Shown: piece by piece, positions 28,648 through 39,839 of the stretch | Position numbering within the stretch: position 1 is the first letter of the stretch | Layout: each line of letters opens with the position of its first letter | The notes under the pieces: model-generated | What the model was told of the DNA's origin: nothing | The model's input: only the letters and a program-made list of their open reading frames with translations | The model's database searches: none | Assembly: GCA_963210315.1 (NCBI GenBank) | Contig: OY723259.1 | Location: 868,001 to 932,000, forward strand | Source of the DNA: Rhynchopus euleeides | Taxonomy: Eukaryota; Euglenozoa; Diplonemea; Diplonemida; Diplonemidae | Direction of reading: 5' to 3' | DNA: 64,000 nt | Program-made: the position numbers and the translations under genes

Positions 28648-30704
28648 TCCTCGACGACTCGGGTGAGGTGCCCCTACCCCTCACAGCAACACAGCCGGAG
28701 CCGGGTAGCGACCGCCTCTGCCGGAATTGCGATACGGGCTCCCCCGAAACCGTCACGCATCTCTTCTGGGAATGCCCTGCCCACAACGACGTCCGTGCCC
28801 GGGAGCGGTACGCGGGTCTCTGTGAGGAGCGCCTCTCATGGCCGCCCTGCCTAGCCAACTGGGGCATCATACCGAAACCCCTATCCGGTACGGTGCGGGC
28901 GAAGGACCTGCACCACCTAATGAGCACGATAGTCGCCCGCAGAGATGTGCTGGAACGTGAGCGCCTCGGGGTATCCCCAACTGTTTGCGCGTGGGACGCA
29001 GCGCTAGCGCGACCCGCTGCGCCCCACCAGTCCGACCTGGCCTCACTGCCGGACAACCCACCCCGCTGGACTCACGGAGAGTGCATCATGCGTGCCCTGC
29101 GGGCCTGGCTCGGTCGTCTCACCTGGACGAGGGAGGGGTCCATCTCCTTCTGCGAGCTCGCCATCGACTTCGAGGTCTTCTCCGGGCTCGACGTCTGCCC
29201 GATGGCTACTGGCGCCCCGGCAGGAACCCAGCCCGCCCCACTCAACATGCGTGGACGCATGATGGGGCAGATGTTGAAATACCTTGTCTCCCAGTGTGAA
29301 GCAGTTAACCTCCGCGCGCCCCTGCCTGGCGCGTTTGTCTCGCGTGTCTACTGCCTCCGCGCGGTGGGGGTGAAGGAAGTCTGGGGCGGTCTTGAACCAC
29401 GCCCCCGCTTTGCCTGCCACGGGCTCACCACCCGTATCCTGATCGAGCAGATTCCCCGCGCGATCCACTGGGCCTCGAGCAAGTCGTGGGGCCTGGACCT
29501 TACCCCGTCGTATGCCGAGGTGCCCGACCGGGACACGCGAAGCGAACAGTGGGACCCTACTCCCGTAGCCCCCACCCGTGACCCCCTCGACACGGTCAGC
29601 CCGAGGTCGGCGCCGTGCGGCGCTGAGCGCTATGCCCCCCGTTCGGAGGTGCTGGCTCGCAACGTCTGCAGGGCCCACTCCAAGCCCAAGTGCCATGACT
29701 GCGACGCGGCGGGGCACAACCGAACCCTGCGAATGGAAGACTGCTGCCGGGCCCACCACCGCCAGGATGACGGACTGCCCGTGCAGTTCTGCACCACGCA
29801 CCGGCTGCTCCGCTGCGGCACCTGCAGCTCCTCCAACATGTGCTGCAAGCGTGGCCACCACGGCTGCCGCGACCATGACCTGCCCCCCTGCGGGGTCTGC
29901 GCCTCTCTGCCTGAGCTGGATGACAGACGCCCCACCGCTTGCTGCAAGAAGGGCCACCACGCCCCTCCCGCCCCTGCGACGCCTGTGGAGGCAGACGCCC
30001 CCACCCCGCCGCCCCATGTGCCGCCAACCCCGCCCTTCCCAGAGGCGACTGCGCCTACCGTGGGGGATCTTCCCTCCACCACGCCACCCCGTGTGCCTGC
30101 GCCTCAGCCCTCCCCTGAAGCGACCCCGTGTCCCGCTACTCCCGAGCCCGCCACCCCTCCAGTTATCCTGAAGAGGCTGGCCCATACCGTGTGCTCCCCG
30201 GGCTCACCCCACCGCCACCTGATGCAGCCTCGTAGGAGGCTCTCACCCGACGGCGTGAGGCCATCCATCCCCGCCGTGGCGCAGCTGAAGCGCACCGCCT
30301 TAGAGGCGCATACCGGTTCCACCCCGGCACTGCCTGCCCAAAGGCCTAGGGTCGACCACGTGATCCCCACCGCTGACGCTGACGCTGACGTGGGCGCCGC
30401 TGATCCGGACCCACCTTCTCCTACTACCTCCCCTCCCGACGGCGTGTCCGTTGACGCAGCCCTTCCCCAAAGGCCCTGTTCTGGTGCCTCTTCCTCCTCC
30501 GCCCGTGCGCGGTCACCGCACGCGCCTACAGGCTTCCGGGCCTACCTTAATCCTCCTTCCTCACGTAGCGCGTCACCGGGCGCTACAGACCGTGTGGCGC
30601 CTGCGCCTCCTCCTCCTCCTGTGTCACTTCCCTCACCCCACCAGAGCAGCTCCTCTCTCAAACAAGGGGAGTCTACCGGGCCGCGGGCCCGCGTAGTTAA
30701 GTAG
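28648..30704 (+). pseudogene. NLR-2 copy 1: remnant of ORF2 C-terminus
   Basis: The frame is intact but lacks start, endonuclease and reverse transcriptase. It keeps the CCHC-type knuckle (CRNCDTGSPETVTHLFWEC), the conserved CELAIDFEVFSGLDV region, the Cys/His-rich block and the Pro-rich C-terminus, ending at TAG 30704. Confidence 0.88.
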
Positions 30705-30773
30705 ACGACACCCTTGGGGTGCGAGTATTTTCGTTTCGGGGATATTCACACTATAAGCATACGAGAGAGAGAG
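28648..30773 (+). mobile_element. NLR-2 copy 1: 5'-truncated non-LTR retrotransposon
   Basis: It is nearly identical to 35725-37850 of copy 2 with a constant 7077-bp offset, differing by scattered substitutions. It starts abruptly inside ORF2 (DDSGEVPLPLTATQPEPG) directly after a (GA)8 tract and ends with the same 3' untranslated region and a short (GA)n tail at 30763-30773. The 5' truncation is typical of incomplete target-primed reverse transcription. Confidence 0.92.
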
Positions 30774-32147
30774 TCGACGCCGTCCCACGGGGGGAGGAGC
30801 GGACGAGGGTGCTCGTCTTCTGCGTGGCCGCGGCTCACACGTCGAAGGACACGTGGACCGCGCTGACGACGGGCACCGACAGCCTGACGGTCCTGCAGGG
30901 GCTGGCGCGGCGGGCGGCGAGCGACGCCGGCAAGGTGCGGGTGCGGCCGGAGCAGGTGTGGCGGCCACAGTGGCGCAAGGGCCGGGTGGACGCGATGGTG
31001 CGTGTGCCACGGGAGGCTGTCACCAGCCTCCTTCAGGCGTCGGGGGCAGGAGGCTGTTTCTGGAAGGAGCTGCAATTTGCCGGCGGCCGCGAGCCGTACG
31101 CGGCGATTCCCCTCTGCAAGGGTACAACACTGTCGGAGGCACGCGCCGCCGCGAAGGGGCTGGGACCCGCTGCGCTCGGTCTGGTGTACGGCGTGAGGAC
31201 ACTGTCGGTTCGCGTGGCGACACCCCAGCAGGCTGAGGCGGTGCGCGCCAACCTCGGAGATAAAGCTGAACCGGCTCGTGACCCCCTCATGAAATGGGTG
31301 GTATCCGGGGCCCGTGGGCAAGAGCACGCCGACGACATCCTGTTCGACTTGCGGCGGGCGGGAAATGGCTGGAACGCGAGTGTGATAAACTCGCGCGCTA
31401 AAAGCGGACAGCGCGTGCTCGTCGTAACGGCGCCAACACCCCCCCCCTTTAGTTGTATAACGAGGGCGGGCCGCCCCTCCCTCTGGGTGAGGGAATGGGC
31501 GAAAGAGGACGCCCCCCCCGCAGGATGTGCGGCGGTTCAAGCCCGCGCCCGCGGCTGGCCCCCCGGCCAAGGTGAAGCTGCCGGAGCGCTACGTGTCATC
31601 CCCACCGACGACACCTATCGCCCCCCCGCAGGTCTCCCCGCAGGCCCCTCCGCAGGACCCCCCGCCGCCTCCACAGGCACCGCCAGCCGCGGCCCAGGCT
31701 GAACCCGCCGCAGATGAGACCGCGGCCCCTCCTCCTGCCGCCGGCGGGGGCGACGACGTTGACGACGAGAGCTCCGCCGACATGCTCTCAGCTGACGGGG
31801 AGGACGGTGCCCCGCGTGCGGACGCCAACGGCAAGCGGCGTCGGGTGGTCTCCGGGGGCGACGGGGCCGAAGAGGAGGACGACATCGACGAGATGCTGGG
31901 GCAGCCTTCGTCGAAGGGCTGGGGGGAGCGCATCAGCTCTGCGGTGTCCGACGCGATGGACTACGTCTCCCCGATCCGCAAGAGGAATGTGAGCATCCAA
32001 ATTCACCAATGGGGCGTCGGGTACAAGGCCACAATGAACACCCGCTGCCAGCTGTGCGAAGCGGTCGTGGGCAGGCAGTACACGCTGAAAAGCTGCGAGG
32101 GATGCAATCAGGTGGCATGCGCGAGCTGTGCAAACCTGCACAAGTGA
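30774..32147 (+). pseudogene. NLR-2 ORF1 (nucleic-acid-binding type), frameshifted at a C8 run
   Basis: The first frame (30774 to ~31511) encodes a basic ~245-residue region without recognised domain (RVLVFCVAAAHTSKDTW, later FDLRRAGNGWNASVIN). Past the C8 run at 31512-31519 the continuation is in another frame: DVRRFKPAPAAG, a Pro-rich stretch, an acidic stretch (EEEDDIDEM) and a C-terminal zinc-finger-like block (CQLC, CEGC, CASC). The frame ends HK-TGA at 32145-32147. One extra C would explain the break (C7 restores it), so a sequencing or homopolymer error is possible. No ATG precedes residue ~75. Confidence 0.7.
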
Positions 32148-32231
32148 CTTCCCACCCGGGATAAGCGACTCGCAGATGCTGCGTATCTGCGCCTCCCCAC
32201 GCACGGGGACATCGAGACGAACCCAGGCCCC
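32145..32231 (+). promoter_or_regulatory. In-frame TGA followed by 2A-like ribosome-skipping motif
   Basis: TGA (32145-32147) is followed in the same frame, with no ATG, by LPTRDKRLADAAYLRLPT and then HGDIETNPGP (32202-32231), which fits the D-x-E-x-N-P-G-P consensus of 2A peptides. The TGA C context is known to be leaky in eukaryotes. Readthrough plus 2A skipping would release ORF1 and ORF2 products separately. Confidence 0.8.
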
Positions 32232-35200
32232 GCTATCACCCTGGCTTCCGTGAATGTGACGGCGCTGCTTCCTCACCTCGAGAAGATCACGCTGATCCCT
32301 GCCGACATCGTCTGTCTACAAGAAACTGCCCTGACCAAGCACATGCAGGAAGAGGTATCGACGCACCTTTCCCAGGAGCGGATATGGTCCACGGCTTGGG
32401 GTGCACCCCGCGACGGCGTTAAAGGCAACCTTGTGAAAGGCACCAAAGGCGGAGTCGGCATCCTTGCGCGGAAGCCCGCCCCGCTCGTGCGCCTCTCCAC
32501 CCCCACGACACTGGAACGTTTTGCAAGCGATGGCCGTTTTGTACACGCAAAGGTGGCAATCGGAGATGGTAGCTCCTTCCTGCACGTCCTATGCGTGTAC
32601 GCCCCGTCGGGTCAGAAGCGGCGCAAGTCTGGGAAAACCTTCGCCGAACGGGAGCGACTCCTGCATGCGGTGCTGCTAGACTACGGCAGATGCTTGGGCG
32701 ACGTGCCGGTAGTGGTGATGGGCGACCTCAACACCGACAGGGATGCGTCGCCCACCCTCGCACATGCACTGGACAACTACTGGGCCGATGCTGCGGCACT
32801 GGCCGCACAGGCCACCGGCACCACGCCCCCTTCAACCTTCACCTCCACTACATGCGAGGGGACACGTATCGACTACGCGCTGCTGAACCCGATCGCAGCG
32901 CAGGCCCTTACGGCGTGCGATGTTCGGGACGTGGGAGTGCCGAACCACCTCTGCGTGACGATGACTCTCGACGTTCAGGTCTTCGACCAGACGTGCCTCA
33001 AATACAGGGTCCCCAAGCAAATCCGCGTTCCTCGGGCCCCCCCCGGGGATACCACCGCGCCCCCTCCTACTCCATCCCTCTCGGGGTTCGAGGGAGCCCT
33101 GCGGCGGGGCGACCTTGACAATGCCTGGAAACTGCTCTGCGAAGCGTGCGAGACCTACCTCGTGCAATTGGCGGGACTTTCAGCTGGAGCCTCCCGCGCC
33201 TACATCGGCCGTGGGGATGTACGCGAGCCACGGAAGGTCCGCCTGTGTGCGAGGGAATCACGGGCACCGGATGGGCTGGGAGCCGCGTCCTGCCGTGAGC
33301 TGAAACTGCGCGCTGCCATCCGACGCCTAGAGGAGTTGGTGGGCGCCCGCATGCGTCTTGGCAACGGCCTGCTGCCATACGATGTTTCACGCTGCTGGGA
33401 GAAGTGCAGAACACTGGTATGTGAGCTGCCCACCAACCAGGATGTGCCGGCTGGCGGCCGGCGCGACGGTACCCCGCCCCTTGCGGTGCTCCAACGCCTC
33501 CTCCACGGGACGCGCGCGGAGTGCCGACGGATTCTCTCTGAGGTGGTGCACCAGCGCCGAGGCCTGCTCCGCGACGACTTCCGGAGACGTTGCCGTGAGG
33601 ATGCGAAGAGTGTCGTGGCGATGCTAAAGGGAGAGACGCCCAGCACTGCCGACACGGTGCGGCGACCGGACGGGACCTTCACCGCCAACCTCGCTGAGAT
33701 GGACAGCATCCTGCAAGGAGCCTGGGACAGCATCCTGCGGCTGTACCCTGATCGCGTTGGGGAACCCGAATTTGCGCCGTTCATGGAGCGCTTCGGGAAA
33801 TACGTACACCACACTCCGATGACTATATCCGACATCACGGGGTCAGACCTCATCGCGCTGGCACAGATGAAGCTAGCGAAGTCCAAGTCGGGCACCTGCG
33901 GCGTCGACGGCTGGAGACTGGAAGAGGTTGCACTTCTGCCGGTGGGGCTAATGGATGGGTTTGCAGCCCTCTTCAACAGCATCGAGCGTACCGGCTCTTG
34001 GCCCGAGGCGCTGAGAACCGCACTGGTGACGCTCATCCCCAAGGGCGAATACGCTGGCGACCCGCTCGGACTTCGGCCCATCACGGTCACGAGCCTGGTG
34101 TACCGCATATGGGCCTGCCGCCGTCTGCAGGATGTTGTCGTATGGCAGGAGGGCTGGATTGACCCCTCTCAACACGGCTTCCGCCCCGGCCACCGCGCCG
34201 ACGACGCGCTGATGGACCTCACGACCCAGATTGAGGAAACGCTCCTGGACAAGGACACCTCGATCTACCTCCTGGCGCTCGACTTCTCGAAATGTTTCGA
34301 CAGGGTACCCCAGCGCTTAGTCCTGGAGCTGGCGCGTGCAATGGGGCTGCACGAGCGCATCCTCCGGCCGCTGGAAGCGATGTACTCGCGCCTCCGCCGT
34401 CGCTTCAAGACCCCACTCGGAGTGGGGGGGGAGTTCGATGTGACGAACGGAATTCTTCAGGGCTGCCCATTGTCGGTCGTCCTCATCAACGCGCTGCTCT
34501 CCGTCCTGGTGAAAGCGATCCAGGAAGAAAGCGGGGGGGCCCTCAGCATATCGTACGCGGATGACGCCACTATCATCTCGCGTGTCTCTGAGGCGCTGAC
34601 ACAACGTGGCGCGGACATCACGGGCGAGTTCTGCGCAATAACGGGAATGCGCCTAAACGAAAAGAAGACCATTGCCATGGGCGTGCATCGCGTGGACCCC
34701 TCCTCTGGCGCACGCCCTCGATATGTCGGCACCATCGCTGTAAATGGGGCCACCTTCCCCACCAAAACCGCCTCACCTGCACTAGGCGTGCGCGTCTGTG
34801 TGTCACCAGCGTTCATAGACCGCGGCGACGACGGACGGGCGAGTAAAGCGCATGCCCCCTTACGCCGCCTGGGCAGCTCGCCTGCGACCTTTGAGCAGCG
34901 ACACGGCCTGATTGCTGGCGCAGTCATGCCCCGAGCGATCTTCGGTGGCTGGTATGCGCCCATTGACCACCGGGTCCTCCGCGACCTAGAGACCCGAGCC
35001 TCAAACTGCCTATACGGTGACCGCCATCCCTCCCGCAGCACCGCAGCGGCCCTCTCCATTGCCTCGAAGGGACACCTCCTTCACCCAGGAATCATAGTGC
35101 CGTATCGCATGCTGCTCCTACTTCTAGACTCCTGCCGCCGCCTACCAGAATTGATCCCGCGATTCAACCGCATTCGGGCCATGTATGCGCAAAAAACACG

Positions 35201-37781
35201 CATCGACGTCCCCCTCGGGCCTATCGGGCTTGCGCTCAAAAAAGGACTGCCGCCGGCCTCCCTCACCTGCGGCGATGATGTTTCCCTCATATCTGCTCCA
35301 GGAGGTTCCGAACCACTGCTTTCACTCGAAGTGGCGGCACGGAACCATGTGCTACGCGAGGCGCTGCGTCACAACATCTGGCGAAGGCTTGCTATCTCCA
35401 GACCCTCCTTCGGCGGTGTGGAGGACGGCGTTGACACCGTGCTGACAAACGACTTCTGGCAATCATGTGGGGATCCTGTGCTCGCCGCTGCGATGCGCTG
35501 CATTATTGTTGGGGGCGTGTTCCTGGCAGACCGCTGGGGACGCAATAAGCTTGGGGCTGCGACGGACTCCGCGCCTGACGGGCCGGAGGCCGAGCGCTCG
35601 ACCGCTCCTACTCCACCTCCTGTGACCGCTGCCGACCACGCCACAGCACCCGCGGACGGCGACGCTGCCGGTGACACCGATGATGACGACGACTCGTCGA
35701 GCTCAGCCCCGTCCGAGTTCGATGTCCTCGACGACTCGGGTGAGGTGCCCCTACCCCTCACAGCAACACAGCCGGAGCCGGGTAGCGACCGCCTCTGCCG
35801 GAATTGCGATACGGGCTCCCCCGAAACCGTCACGCATCTCTTCTGGGAATGCCCTGCCCACAACGACGTCCGTGCCCGGGAGCGGTACGCGGGTCTCTGT
35901 GAGGAGCGCCTCTCATGGCCGCCCTGCCTAGCCAACTGGGGCATCATACCGAAACCCCTATCCGGTACGGTGCGGGCGAAGGACCTGCACCACCTAATGA
36001 GCACGATAGTCGCCCGCAGAGATGTGCTGGAACGTGAGCGCCTCGGGGTATCCCCAACTGTTTGCGCGTGGGACGCAGCGCTAGCGCGACCCGCTGCGCC
36101 CCATCAGTCCGACCTGGCCTCACTGCCGGACAACCCACCCCGCTGGACTCACGGAGAGTGCATCATGCGTGCCCTGCGGGCCTGGCTCGGTCGTCTCACC
36201 TGGACGAGGGAGGGGTCCGTCTCCTTCTGCGAGCTCGCCATCGACTTCGAGGTCTTCTCCGGGCTCGACGTCTGCCCGATCGCTACTGGCGCCCCGGCAG
36301 GAACCCAGCCCGCCCCACTCAACATGCGTGGACGCATGATGGGGCAGATGTTGAAATACCTTGTCTCCCAGTGTGAAGCAGTTAACCTCCGCGCGCCCCT
36401 GCCTGGCGCGTTTGTCTCGCGTGTCTACTGCCTCCGCGCGGTGGGGGTGAAGGAAGTCTGGGGCGGTCTTGAGCCGCGCCCCCGCTTTGCCTGCCACGGG
36501 CTCACCACCCGTATCCTGATCGAGCAGATTCCCCGCGCGATCCACTGGGCCTCGAGCAAGTCGTGGGGCCTGGACCTTACCCCGTCGTATACCGAGGTGC
36601 CCGACCGGGACACGCGAAGCGAACAGTGGGACCCTACTCCCGTAGCCCCCACCCGTGACCCCCTCGACACGGTCAGCCCGAGGTCGGCGCCGTGCGGCGC
36701 TGAGCGCTATGCCCCCCGTTCGGAGGTGCTGGCTCGCAACGTCTGCAGGGCCCACTCCAAGCCCAAGTGCCATGACTGCGACGCGGCGGGGCACAACCGA
36801 ACCCTGCGAATGGAAGACTGCTGCCGGGCCCACCACCGCCAGGATGACGGACTGCCCGTGCAGTTCTGCAGCACGCACCGGCTGCTCCGCTGCGGCACCT
36901 GCAGCTCCTCCAACATGTGCTGCAAGCGTGGCCACCACGGCTGCCGCGACCATGACCTGCCCCCCTGCGGGGTCTGCGCCTCTCTGCCTGAGATGGATGA
37001 CAGACGCCCCACCGCTTGCTGCAAGAAGGGCCACCACGCCCCTCCCGCCCCTGCGACGCCTGTGGAGGCAGACGCCCCCACCCCGCCGCCCCATGTGCCG
37101 CCAACCCCGCCCTTCCCAGAGGCGACTGCGCCTACCGTGGGGGATCTTCCCTCCACCACGCCACCCCGTGTGCCTGCGCCTCAGCCCTCCCCTGAAGCGA
37201 CCCCGTGTCCCGCTACTCCCGAGCCCGCCACCCCTCCAGTTATCCTGAAGAGGCTGGCCCATACCGTGTGCTCCCCGGGCTCACCCCACCGCCACCTGAT
37301 GCAGCCTCGTAGGAGGCTCTCACCCGACGGCGTCAGGCCATCCATCCCCGCCGTGGCGCAGCTGAAGCGCACCGCCTTAGAGGCGCATACCGGTTCCACC
37401 CCGGCACTGCCTGCCCAAAGGCCTAGGGTCGACCACGTGATCCCCACCGCTAACGCTGACGTTGACGTGGGCGCCGCTGATCCGGACCCACCTTCTCCTA
37501 CTACCTCCCCTCCCGACGGCGTGTCCGTTGACGCAGCCCTTCCCCAAAGGCCCCGTTCTGGTGCCTCTTCCTCCTCCGCCCGTGCGCGGTCACCGCACGC
37601 GCCTACAGGCTTCCGGGCCTACCTTAATCCTCCTTCCTCACGTAGCGCGTCACCGGGCGCTACAGACCGTGTGGCGCCTGCGCCTCCTCCTCCTCCTGTG
37701 TCACTTCCCTCACCCCACCAGAGCAGCTCCTCTCTCAAACAAGGGGAGTCTACCGGGCCGCGGGCCCGCGTAGTTAAGTAG
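32148..37781 (+). CDS. NLR-2 ORF2: APE endonuclease, reverse transcriptase, Cys/His-rich and Pro-rich C-terminus
   Basis: The frame opens after the TGA; the first ATG lies at about 32343, inside the endonuclease domain, so translation must come from readthrough, a non-AUG start or an upstream source. After the 2A motif comes the APE-type endonuclease (SVNVTALLPH, VCLQETAL, VVMGDLNTDR, TRIDYALLN). The reverse transcriptase follows (KSGTCGVDGWRLEE, LALDFSKCFDRVP, GILQGCPLSVV, ISYADDATII). Then a C-x2-C...H-x4-C knuckle (35795-35851), the conserved CELAIDFEVFSGLDV/GGLEPRPRF region shared with NLR-1, a block of ~20 Cys/His (CRAHSKPKCHDC to CCKKGHH), and a ~270-residue Pro-rich tail ending at TAG 37781. 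Confidence 0.9.
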   Translation, partial: LPTRDKRLADAAYLRLPTHGDIETNPGPAITLASVNVTALLPHLEKITLIPADIVCLQETALTKHMQEEVSTHLSQERIWSTAWGAPRDGVKGNLVKGTKGGVGILARKPAPLVRLSTPTTLERFASDGRFVHAKVAIGDGSSFLHVLCVYAPSGQKRRKSGKTFAERERLLHAVLLDYGRCLGDVPVVVMGDLNTDRDASPTLAHALDNYWADAAALAAQATGTTPPSTFTSTTCEGTRIDYALLNPIAAQALTACDVRDVGVPNHLCVTMTLDVQVFDQTCLKYRVPKQIRVPRAPPGDTTAPPPTPSLSGFEGALRRGDLDNAWKLLCEACETYLVQLAGLSAGASRAYIGRGDVREPRKVRLCARESRAPDGLGAASCRELKLRAAIRRLEELVGARMRLGNGLLPYDVSRCWEKCRTLVCELPTNQDVPAGGRRDGTPPLAVLQRLLHGTRAECRRILSEVVHQRRGLLRDDFRRRCREDAKSVVAMLKGETPSTADTVRRPDGTFTANLAEMDSILQGAWDSILRLYPDRVGEPEFAPFMERFGKYVHHTPMTISDITGSDLIALAQMKLAKSKSGTCGVDGWRLEEVALLPVGLMDGFAALFNSIERTGSWPEALRTALVTLIPKGEYAGDPLGLRPITVTSLVYRIWACRRLQDVVVWQEGWIDPSQHGFRPGHRADDALMDLTTQIEETLLDKDTSIYLLALDFSKCFDRVPQRLVLELARAMGLHERILRPLEAMYSRLRRRFKTPLGVGGEFDVTNGILQGCPLSVVLINALLSVLVKAIQEESGGALSISYADDATIISRVSEALTQRGADITGEFCAITGMRLNEKKTIAMGVHRVDPSSGARPRYVGTIAVNGATFPTKTASPALGVRVCVSPAFIDRGDDGRASKAHAPLRRLGSSPATFEQRHGLIAGAVMPRAIFGGWYAPIDHRVLRDLETRASNCLYGDRHPSRSTAAALSIASKGHLLHPGIIVPYRMLLLLLDSCRRLPELIPRFNRIRAMYAQKTRIDVPLGPIGLALKKGLPPASLTCGDDVSLISAPGGSEPLLSLEVAARNHVLREALRHNIWRRLAISRPSFGGVEDGVDTVLTNDFWQSCGDPVLAAAMRCIIVGGVFLADRWGRNKLGAATDSAPDGPEAERSTAPTPPPVTAADHATAPADGDAAGDTDDDDDSSSSAPSEFDVLDDSGEVPLPLTATQPEPGSDRLCRNCDTGSPETVTHLFWECPAHNDVRARERYAGLCEERLSWPPCLANWGIIPKPLSGTVRAKDLHHLMSTIVARRDVLERERLGVSPTVCAWDAALARPAAPHQSDLASLPDNPPRWTHGECIMRALRAWLGRLTWTREGSVSFCELAIDFEVFSGLDVCPIATGAPAGTQPAPLNMRGRMMGQMLKYLVSQCEAVNLRAPLPGAFVSRVYCLRAVGVKEVWGGLEPRPRFACHGLTTRILIEQIPRAIHWASSKSWGLDLTPSYTEVPDRDTRSEQWDPTPVAPTRDPLDTVSPRSAPCGAERYAPRSEVLARNVCRAHSKPKCHDCDAAGHNRTLRMEDCCRAHHRQDDGLPVQFCSTHRLLRCGTCSSSNMCCKRGHHGCRDHDLPPCGVCASLPEMDDRRPTACCKKGHHAPPAPATPVEADAPTPPPHVPPTPPFPEATAPTVGDLPSTTPPRVPAPQPSPEATPCPATPEPATPPVILKRLAHTVCSPGSPHRHLMQPRRRLSPDGVRPSIPAVAQLKRTALEAHTGSTPALPAQRPRVDHVIPTANADVDVGAADPDPPSPTTSPPDGVSVDAALPQRPRSGASSSSARARSPHAPTGFRAYLNPPSSRSASPGATDRVAPAPPPPPVSLPSPHQSSSSLKQGESTGPRARVVK

Positions 37782-37836
37782 ACGACACCCTTGGGGTGCG
37801 AGTATTTTCGTTTCGGGGATATTCACACTATAAGCA

Positions 37837-39839
<2,003 letters not shown>

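Noticed and set aside
29043-30185. 380-codon minus-strand frame, repeated at 36120-37262
   Set aside because: Antisense shadow of NLR-2 ORF2; its duplication simply follows the two element copies.
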